Of a DNA stretch of 45,256 nucleotides, positions 39,728 through 45,256 are shown piece after piece. The number at the start of each line of letters is the position of its first letter. Position 1 is the first letter of the stretch. Origin of the DNA: Massilia niastensis DSM 21313 (GTDB lineage Bacteria > Pseudomonadota > Gammaproteobacteria > Burkholderiales > Burkholderiaceae_D); assembly GCF_000382345.1 (NCBI RefSeq), contig NZ_KB908123.1, forward strand, positions 1-45,256. Reading direction: 5' to 3'. The translations under genes and the position numbers were made by a program. Below the pieces are notes generated by a model that was not told where the DNA came from, did not search any database, and worked only from the letters and a program-made list of their open reading frames with translations.

Positions 39728-41083
39728 ATGTCCAGCACGAATTCCCAGGCAGTCCGCCAGAGCGCGCCCATCGTTACCGACATGCGCGTTGTGCCGGTCG
39801 CGGGCCGCGACGGCATGCTGCTCAACCTGAGCGGCGCGCACGGGCCATATTTCACCCGTAATATCGTGATCCTGACGGATAACGCGGGCAATACCGGCGT
39901 CGGCGAGGTGCCGGGAGGCGAGCCGATCCGGCAGACCCTGGAAGACGCGCGCCAGCTGATCGTCGGCCAGTCGATCGGCAATTACCAGGGCATCCTGAAC
40001 AAGGTGCGCTCGACCTTCGCCGATCGCGACGTCGGCGGGCGTGGTCTGCAGACCTTCGATCTGCGCATCGCCGTCCACGCCGTCACCGCGATCGAATCCG
40101 CGCTGCTCGACCTGCTCGGCAAGTTCCTCGGCGTGCCGGTCTGCGCACTGCTGGGCGAAGGCCAGCAGCGCGACAAGGTCGAGATGCTGGGCTACCTGTT
40201 CTACGTGGGCGACCGCCTCGCCACCGACCTGGAATACGCGAGCGAGCCTGACCAGCAGGATGACTGGCTGCGTGTTCGCCACGAAAAGGCGGTGACGCCG
40301 GAAGGGGTGGTGCGCCTGGCTGAAGCCGCGTACAAGCGCTACGGCTTCAAGGACTTCAAGCTGAAGGGCGGCGTATTCCGCGGCGACGAGGAGATCGAGG
40401 CCGTGACCGCGCTGGCCGAGCGTTTCCCGGATGCGCGCGTGACCCTGGATCCGAACGGCGCCTGGTCGCTCAAGGAAGCGATCCGCCTGTGCCGCGGCAA
40501 GGGCCACATCCTGGCCTACGCGGAAGACCCGTGCGGCGCCGAGGAGGGCTACTCGGGACGCGAAGTCATGGCCGAGTTCCGCCGCGCCACCGGCCTGCCG
40601 ACCGCGACCAACATGATCGCCACCGACTGGCGCCAGATGGGCCATGCGATCCAGCTGCAATCGGTCGACATCCCGCTGGCGGACCCGCACTTCTGGACCA
40701 TGCAGGGTTCGGTCCGGGTGGCGCAGATGTGCCACGACTGGGGCCTGACCTGGGGTTCGCACTCGAACAACCACTTCGACATCTCGCTCGCCATGTTCAC
40801 CCAGGTCGGCGCCGCCGCACCGGGCAAGATCACGGCGCTCGACACCCACTGGATCTGGCAGGACGGCCAACGCCTGACCAGGGAGCCGCTGCAGATCAAG
40901 GAAGGCATGATCGAGGTGCCTGCCAAGCCGGGTCTCGGCGTCGAGATCGACATGGACGCCCTCGAGGCCGCGCACCAGCTCTACCTGAGCAAGGGCCTGG
41001 GCGTGCGCGACGACTCCGTGGCGATGCAGTTCTTCTACCCGGGCTGGAAGTTCGACAACAAGCGTCCGAGCTTCGTACGCTGA
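39728..41083 (+). CDS. gudD: Glucarate dehydratase (enolase superfamily)
   Basis: A 451-residue enzyme that dehydrates D-glucarate (and often L-idarate) to 5-dehydro-4-deoxy-D-glucarate. The glucarate-dehydratase active site is complete: K211-x-K213 (DFKLKGG), D241 and N243 (TLDPNGAW), E266-D267 (YAEDPCG), N295 (TATNMIATD) and H345 in WGSHSNNHFD. These run about six residues ahead of E. coli GudD numbering. The product feeds the 5-dehydro-4-deoxyglucarate dehydratase and the dioxovalerate dehydrogenase encoded on the other strand at 42.7-45.3 kb. It ends in a strong terminator. Confidence 0.96.
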   Translation: MSSTNSQAVRQSAPIVTDMRVVPVAGRDGMLLNLSGAHGPYFTRNIVILTDNAGNTGVGEVPGGEPIRQTLEDARQLIVGQSIGNYQGILNKVRSTFADRDVGGRGLQTFDLRIAVHAVTAIESALLDLLGKFLGVPVCALLGEGQQRDKVEMLGYLFYVGDRLATDLEYASEPDQQDDWLRVRHEKAVTPEGVVRLAEAAYKRYGFKDFKLKGGVFRGDEEIEAVTALAERFPDARVTLDPNGAWSLKEAIRLCRGKGHILAYAEDPCGAEEGYSGREVMAEFRRATGLPTATNMIATDWRQMGHAIQLQSVDIPLADPHFWTMQGSVRVAQMCHDWGLTWGSHSNNHFDISLAMFTQVGAAAPGKITALDTHWIWQDGQRLTREPLQIKEGMIEVPAKPGLGVEIDMDALEAAHQLYLSKGLGVRDDSVAMQFFYPGWKFDNKRPSFVR

Positions 41084-41138
41084 CCGTCGACGCCCAGGCT
41101 GTCCCGATGGGATGGCCCGGTGCGGGGCAATAAAGAAC

Positions 41139-41167
41139 ACCACCGGATGCGTCCGGTGGTTTTTTTT
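41139..41167 (+). terminator. Rho-independent terminator after gudD
   Basis: A 9-bp perfect stem (ACCACCGGA 41139-41147, TCCGGTGGT 41152-41160), loop TGCG, and a run of eight T residues to 41167. Confidence 0.94.
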
Positions 41168-41307
41168 GCGCTGTCGCCGGAGCGAATCGGCTCGTCCGAA
41201 TCACGACGATCGAGCGCACGACGCAACAGGCAGGGGAGGGTGGTGCAGCATTCCGAAGCGGCGCTTGCGTGCCGGTGCGCAGCCTGGCAACGAAGCTCCG
41301 GAAGCAC

Positions 41308-41341
41308 AAAAACGTCGTTCCCGCGCAGGCGGGAACGACGT
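41308..41341 (-). terminator. Terminator of the porin gene, REP-like hairpin
   Basis: A 13-bp perfect stem (ACGTCGTTCCCGC 41312-41324, GCGGGAACGACGT 41329-41341) with loop GCAG. On the minus strand it is followed by five T residues (41312-41308), placing it as terminator 60 bp after the porin stop. The CGTTCCCGC...GCGGGAACG core looks like dispersed REP-type palindromes of Burkholderiales. The rest of 41168-41399 holds nothing I can identify. Confidence 0.75.
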
Positions 41342-41399
41342 CTTGAAGATGCGGGGCCGTCGCTGGCGCTTGATCAGCCGCGCCGCGACAGCCGCCCGG

Positions 41400-42482
41400 T
41401 CAGAAGGTGTGGCGAACGCCCAGGTTGAAGGCGCGGTCGCCCGAACCGGTTTCCGTATTGTTGGCCACGGTGTAGCCTGCGCCGTTCTCGTTGTCGATGG
41501 CGCCGTAGACTCCGTACAGGCTGGTGCGCTTGGACAGCGAATACAGGTAGCCCAGGCCGACCGAGCGCGCATCCTGGTTGCGGAAGGTCTTGTCGTCCTT
41601 GCGCATCAGGGTGACCACGACGTTACCCGGGCCGGCCGGCACCACGGCGCCCAGCAGGATTTCGTTGCCATCAAGGGAGGCGGTCGGTGCGACGCCGCCG
41701 AACGGGTTGTTGTTATTGCCGAGAGGCGCGCTGCCGAAGCCCTTGTCGACGCTGAACGCCAGGTAGGCCTTCAGCACCTTGAAGTCGTAGTTGGCGGCCA
41801 GCAGCTTGTTGCTGCCGTTGCCGCGCGTGACAGGGGGCACGCCCGGCGCCGCGGCGACGTCGGAATTCTTGTGGTTGTACGCGAGGCGCACATTCAGCGG
41901 TCCGGCCACGTAGCCCAGCGAAGCGCCCATCTGGCGGCCCGATTTGCTGCTGCCGGCCTGCTCGCCGGCGCTGTAGGCCACGTCCGCGGTGAATCCGCTC
42001 ATGACCGGCGTCGTGTAGATCACCGTATTGCTGGTGCGGACGTTGGTGCCGAAATCCGGGAACAGGTTCTTCGAGCCGCCGGCGTAGCCGGTGCTGAACG
42101 GATCGCCGACCTGGGCCAGGGCCTGGTGCCACGGCGTGTACTGGCGGCCGAGGGACAGCGAGCCGGCCTTGCCCTTGATGCCGACGAAGGCCTGGCGGTT
42201 GAAGATGGTGCCGGCCGCGTCGACTTCACCGGTATCGAGACGGTTGCCATTCTCGAGCGTGAAGTAGACCGAGGTGCCGCCGCCCAGGTCTTCGGTGCCG
42301 CGGAAACCGATGCGGGAGGCCGAGCCGACGCCGCTGGTGATCTTGTTCACGCTGCCGGCCACGCCGCCGCTTTCATGCACGAAGCCCGCATCGACGATGC
42401 CGTAGATGCTGACGTTGGTCTGGGCCTGAACTGCCCCGGTACCGGCGGCCAGGACGGCTGCGGCGATGATCGTTTTTTTCAT
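41400..42482 (-). CDS. Gram-negative porin (Burkholderiales type)
   Basis: A 360-residue outer-membrane porin. Signal peptide KKTIIAAAVLAAGTGAVQAQ, then the family opening SVSIYG-like NVSIYGIVDAGFVHESGG, the constriction-loop region (GRQYTPWHQALAQVGDPF), repeated beta-strands and a C-terminal FNLGVRHTF ending in Phe. It probably admits small hydrophilic acids. It lies downstream of the dioxovalerate dehydrogenase gene on the same strand, behind a large palindromic repeat, so co-transcription is uncertain. Role in glucarate uptake is inferred from position. Confidence 0.93.
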   Translation of the reverse strand: MKKTIIAAAVLAAGTGAVQAQTNVSIYGIVDAGFVHESGGVAGSVNKITSGVGSASRIGFRGTEDLGGGTSVYFTLENGNRLDTGEVDAAGTIFNRQAFVGIKGKAGSLSLGRQYTPWHQALAQVGDPFSTGYAGGSKNLFPDFGTNVRTSNTVIYTTPVMSGFTADVAYSAGEQAGSSKSGRQMGASLGYVAGPLNVRLAYNHKNSDVAAAPGVPPVTRGNGSNKLLAANYDFKVLKAYLAFSVDKGFGSAPLGNNNNPFGGVAPTASLDGNEILLGAVVPAGPGNVVVTLMRKDDKTFRNQDARSVGLGYLYSLSKRTSLYGVYGAIDNENGAGYTVANNTETGSGDRAFNLGVRHTF

Positions 42483-42548
42483 TATGTCTCCTGGAGGCAG
42501 GCCGTGAGGCCTGCTGTTGGTATGTCCCGCTGGGGGCCTTGCTGCTTT

Positions 42549-42670
42549 AGGGGACCTCGAAAAACCTGCTGCGCGTTGCACTGTTGGCCTGCGATGCTCG
42601 CTGTACTCCCGTACAGCTGCGCTTCTCGGCCAACATTGCTGCCGCTCGCTACGGTTTTTCGAGGCCCCTT
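42549..42670. repeat. Large imperfect palindromic intergenic repeat
   Basis: About 120 bp with nested inverted repeats. Outer arms are AGGGGACCTCGAAAAACC (42549-42566) and GGTTTTTCGAGGCCCCT (42653-42669). A middle GTTGGCC/GGCCAAC pair follows, then an inner stem CTGTAC (42601-42606)/GTACAG (42611-42616) with loop TCCC. It sits in the 198-bp gap between porin and dehydrogenase genes. It has no coding potential. It resembles dispersed intergenic repeats of betaproteobacteria, from memory only. Confidence 0.75.
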
Positions 42671-42680
42671 TACTGCTGGA

Positions 42681-44264
42681 TTAGTGTTGCGCCAGGCTGC
42701 CGTCGCGGACGCGCCACAGCGCGAGCGGATTGTCGTCCTGGAGTTCAGGCGCTAGGAGATAGGAAGGCAGGTCCTGGTAGCTGACCGGGCGCAGGAAGCG
42801 GTCGATCGCGCCGGCGCCGACCGAGGTGCTGCGGCTGTCCGAGGTGGCCGGGAACGGGCCGCCATGGACCATCGCGTGCGAGACTTCGACGCCGGTCGGG
42901 AAACCGTTGGCGAGCACGCGGCCGGCCTTGCGTTCGAGGACCGGCAACAGGTCCAGCGCAGCGGCGCGGTCCGCTTCGGTCAGGAACAGGGTCGCGGTCA
43001 GCTGGCCGTCGAGATGCTCGGCGATCTGGCGGAACTCGGCCAGGTCGCGGCAGCGGATCAGCAGCGACGCGGCGCCGAAGATCTCGTCCTCGAGGGCCGG
43101 ATTGGCGAGGAAGGTGGCGGCGTCGGTGGCGAACAGGGCGGGCTGGCCGGCGCATGCCGTGGTGCCGCACTCGCCGCGGGCCAGCAGCTGCACGCCTGCT
43201 TCCTTGCCGAGTTTCTCGACACCCTGGTTGAAGGCCTTGTGGATGCCCGGCGTCAGCATGGTCGCGCCGACCTTGCCCTGCAATGCGGTGCTTGCGGCGC
43301 CGATGAAGGTGTCGAGGTCTTCGCCTTCGAGCGCGATCACCAGGCCCGGGTTGGTGCAGAACTGGCCGGAACCGAGCGTCAGCGAATCGACGAAGCCGGC
43401 GCCGATGCCCGCGGCGCGCTGCGCCAGGGCGCCCGGCAGCAGGAAGATCGGGTTGATGCTGCTCATTTCGGCATACACCGGGATCGGCTCCGGACGGCGC
43501 GCGGCGGCCTGCACCAGCGCCACGCCGCCCTGGCGCGAACCGGTGAAGCCGACGGCCTTGACCGCCGGGTGCGTGACCAGGGCCTGGCCGATGCTGCGTC
43601 CATCGCCGTGCAGCATCGAGAACACGCCTTCGGGCAGGCCGCAGGAAGCCACCGCCGCCTGGATCGCCTTGCCCACCAGTTCGGAGGTGCCGGGATGGGC
43701 GCCATGGGCCTTGACGATGACCGGGCAGCCGGCTGCCAGCGCCGACGCGGTGTCGCCGCCGGCGACCGAGAAGGCGAGCGGGAAGTTGCTGGCGCCGAAG
43801 ACGACAACCGGACCGAGGCCGATCTTGCGCAGGCGCAGGTCAGGGCGCGGCGGGGCGCGTTCCGGCAGGGCCGCATCGAGCGCCGTGCCGAGCCAGCGGC
43901 CGTCGCGCACCACTTTTGCGAACAGGCGCAGCTGGTTGACCGTGCGTCCGCGCTCGCCTTCGAGGCGCGCTTGCGGCAGGCCGGATTCCTGCATCGCACG
44001 CTCGATCAGGGCCGGGCCCAGACCGAGGATGTTTTCCGCGATCTGCTCGAGGAACTGGGCGCGCTGCTCCAGCGGGACGGCGCGGTAGGTGTCGAAGGCC
44101 TGCTCGGCCAGTTCGCAGACGCGCTCGACGTCGTCGAGGGTGGCGCTGCCGAAGGCGGGTTCGATCTCGCGTCCGGTCGAGGGATCGACTGCGCGGAATT
44201 GTCCGGATGCCCCGGCCTGGACCGTAGCCCCGATCAGCAAATGGCCATTGAGTGTAGTTGTCAT
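42681..44264 (-). CDS. 2,5-dioxovalerate (alpha-ketoglutarate semialdehyde) dehydrogenase
   Basis: A 527-residue ALDH of the ketoglutarate-semialdehyde group, longer than GabD-type enzymes. Motifs: GPVVVFGASNFPLAFSVAGG (cofactor site), FTGSRQGGVAL, catalytic Glu in YAEMSSINP, catalytic Cys in LGSGQFCTNPG, and the C-terminal VSHAMVHGGPFPATSDSRST typical of this group. It oxidises 2,5-dioxopentanoate from the dehydratase to 2-oxoglutarate, the last step into the TCA cycle. It follows kdgD by about 108 bp on the same strand; that gap contains repeated ATTTACA words and a TACTA/TAGTA dyad but no clear terminator. Confidence 0.93.
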   Translation of the reverse strand: MTTTLNGHLLIGATVQAGASGQFRAVDPSTGREIEPAFGSATLDDVERVCELAEQAFDTYRAVPLEQRAQFLEQIAENILGLGPALIERAMQESGLPQARLEGERGRTVNQLRLFAKVVRDGRWLGTALDAALPERAPPRPDLRLRKIGLGPVVVFGASNFPLAFSVAGGDTASALAAGCPVIVKAHGAHPGTSELVGKAIQAAVASCGLPEGVFSMLHGDGRSIGQALVTHPAVKAVGFTGSRQGGVALVQAAARRPEPIPVYAEMSSINPIFLLPGALAQRAAGIGAGFVDSLTLGSGQFCTNPGLVIALEGEDLDTFIGAASTALQGKVGATMLTPGIHKAFNQGVEKLGKEAGVQLLARGECGTTACAGQPALFATDAATFLANPALEDEIFGAASLLIRCRDLAEFRQIAEHLDGQLTATLFLTEADRAAALDLLPVLERKAGRVLANGFPTGVEVSHAMVHGGPFPATSDSRSTSVGAGAIDRFLRPVSYQDLPSYLLAPELQDDNPLALWRVRDGSLAQH

Positions 44265-44372
44265 ATCACTAAATCATACAGATGAGAGCGGTGACGCGCC
44301 AGCAAATGCAAGGCGCGTCGGGGAAATTGCGGTTACTACTTAGTACACATTTACAACATATTTACAGCGCAT

Positions 44373-45256
44373 TTACTGCGGGCCGAGCTTCTTGATCAGG
44401 GCGTTCAGCTGTTCGCATTCCTGCGGGTTCAGGTCGATCAGCGGGGTGCGCACCGGGCCTGCGGTGTGGCCGACCAGGGTGGCGCCGGCCTTGACGATGC
44501 TGACGGCGTAGCCGGCCTTCTTGTTGCGGATGTCCAGGTAAGGCAGGAAGAAGGTGTCGATCAGGCGTTCCTGGGTCGCCACGTCGTCAAGGCGGATCGC
44601 TTCGTAGAACTCGATCGCGGTCTTGGGGATGAAGTTGAACACGGCCGAGGAGTAGACCGGCACGCCCAGCGCCTTGTAGGCGGCGGCATACACTTCCGCG
44701 GTCGGCAGGCCGCCCAGGTAGGTCAGGCGGTCGCCCAGCTTGCGGCGGATGGTGACCATGGTTTCGATGTCGCCGACGCCATCCTTGAAGCCGATCAGGT
44801 TGGGGCAGCGGTCGGCCAGTTCGAGCAGCGCCTCGGCGGTGAGCTTGCAGACGTTGCGGTTGTAGACCACGACGCCGAAGCTGACCGAATTGCAGACGGC
44901 GGCGATGTGCTCGACCAGGCCGTCGGTGCTCGCCTCGGTCAGGTAGTGCGGCATCAGGAGGATGCCGTGGGCGCCGAGGCGCTCGGCTTCCTTGGCATAG
45001 CGAATCGCGGTGCGGGTCGGGCCGCCGGCGCCGGCCAGGATCGGCACCTTGCCGCGGCAGGTTTCCACGGCGACCTTCACGACCTGGGTATAGTCTTCCG
45101 GGGTCAGCGAGAAGAACTCGCCCGTGCCGCCGGCGACGAACAGCGCCGAGGCGCCGTACGGGGCCAGCCATTCGAGGCGGTCGGCGTAGGCGGTCGGGAC
45201 GAAGTCGCCCTGGGCGTCGAAGTCGGTGACCGGGAAGGACAGCAGGCCGGAGGAAA
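44373..45256 (-). CDS. kdgD: 5-dehydro-4-deoxyglucarate dehydratase (partial, N-terminus beyond window)
   Basis: 293 residues are present; about ten N-terminal residues lie past the right edge. It is a DapA-superfamily Schiff-base enzyme that dehydrates and decarboxylates 5-dehydro-4-deoxy-D-glucarate to 2,5-dioxopentanoate. Seen: SGLLSFPVTDFDAQGDF at the start, the loop GGTGEFFSLTPEDY, Tyr in VVVYNRN, the catalytic Lys in LIGFKDGVGD, and the ending PQECEQLNALIKKLGPQ. The intact GTGE loop, Tyr and Lys contrast with the divergent DapA-like protein at 17276. It forms a pathway with gudD and the adjacent dehydrogenase. Confidence 0.95.
   Translation of the reverse strand, partial: SSGLLSFPVTDFDAQGDFVPTAYADRLEWLAPYGASALFVAGGTGEFFSLTPEDYTQVVKVAVETCRGKVPILAGAGGPTRTAIRYAKEAERLGAHGILLMPHYLTEASTDGLVEHIAAVCNSVSFGVVVYNRNVCKLTAEALLELADRCPNLIGFKDGVGDIETMVTIRRKLGDRLTYLGGLPTAEVYAAAYKALGVPVYSSAVFNFIPKTAIEFYEAIRLDDVATQERLIDTFFLPYLDIRNKKAGYAVSIVKAGATLVGHTAGPVRTPLIDLNPQECEQLNALIKKLGPQ

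Noticed and set aside
41168..41399. Small gene or RNA between gudD and the porin
   Set aside because: Open frames there have no ribosome site or recognisable content; the only clear structure is the porin terminator hairpin at 41308-41341.
44373..45080. Shorter start for the 5-dehydro-4-deoxyglucarate dehydratase at an internal GTG
   Set aside because: The frame continues to the window edge with family-typical residues (SFPVTDFD, GGTGEFFSL), so the gene is cut by the window and does not start there.
1..45256. CRISPR array, tRNA genes, insertion sequences or integrase genes
   Set aside because: I saw no regularly spaced direct repeats, no tRNA-like cloverleaf with a CCA-end context, and no transposase or integrase motifs on either strand.

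Overview
The window is high-GC Gram-negative DNA, most probably from a betaproteobacterium of the Oxalobacteraceae (Massilia/Duganella/Herbaspirillum-like). This rests on PEP-CTERM surface proteins behind sigma-54 promoters, a Bug-family (TctC-like) solute-binding protein, a Burkholderiales-type porin, and dense operons with AAGGAGAC Shine-Dalgarno sequences. The taxon is an inference; no rRNA or marker gene is present. I found no tRNA, rRNA, CRISPR array, insertion sequence or phage gene.

Layout. (1) 1-3.4 kb: a gene tail, a small conserved hypothetical gene, and two tandemly duplicated PEP-CTERM genes, each with its own sigma-54 promoter and terminator. (2) 3.4-6.9 kb: an ArgP-type LysR regulator, a TRIC-like membrane protein, and a class B penicillin-binding protein whose KTG box reads KTS. 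(3) 6.9-35.5 kb: a large aromatic-degradation island of three transcription units. Unit A (leftward, 15.0 to 6.9 kb) encodes an extradiol dioxygenase, an alpha/beta-hydrolase fused to a lipocalin-like domain, a second alpha/beta-hydrolase, a hydratase, acylating acetaldehyde dehydrogenase, 4-hydroxy-2-oxovalerate aldolase, an FAD monooxygenase and a plant-type-ferredoxin reductase. A divergent LysR gene follows. Unit B (rightward, 16.2 to 29.2 kb) encodes an ornithine-cyclodeaminase-family protein, a DapA-family protein, an aldehyde dehydrogenase, a DUF1302/DUF1329/YCF48/MMPL envelope transport set, an alpha/beta-hydrolase-fold protein with no nucleophile serine, an FAD monooxygenase and a BphB-like SDR. 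Unit C (leftward, 35.4 to 29.2 kb) encodes a second extradiol dioxygenase, a Rieske ferredoxin, an FAD monooxygenase, Rieske oxygenase alpha and beta subunits, a VOC protein and an MFS transporter. (4) 35.5-45.3 kb: a TetR regulator, then a D-glucarate/galactarate-type pathway: Bug binding protein, MFS exporter, glucarate dehydratase, porin, 2,5-dioxovalerate dehydrogenase and 5-dehydro-4-deoxyglucarate dehydratase (cut by the window end).

How the genes work together. Units A, B and C share one promoter design: an ATC-N9-GAT LysR box, then after a fixed gap a TAGCTC -35, a 17-bp spacer and a TACAGT/TAGAGT -10. The LysR protein encoded at 15.2 kb is therefore the probable activator of one three-operon regulon. 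The gene set predicts uptake of a hydrophobic aromatic by the outer-membrane/MMPL system, ring dihydroxylation (Rieske alpha/beta plus ferredoxin plus reductase, then the BphB-like dehydrogenase) and/or monohydroxylation by flavoproteins. Two extradiol dioxygenases would then open rings, C-C hydrolases would cut the products, and hydratase, aldolase and acetaldehyde dehydrogenase would give pyruvate and acetyl-CoA. Two ring-cleavage enzymes, three flavin hydroxylases and three alpha/beta-hydrolase-fold proteins suggest a substrate with two aromatic rings. The substrate itself cannot be read from the sequence.
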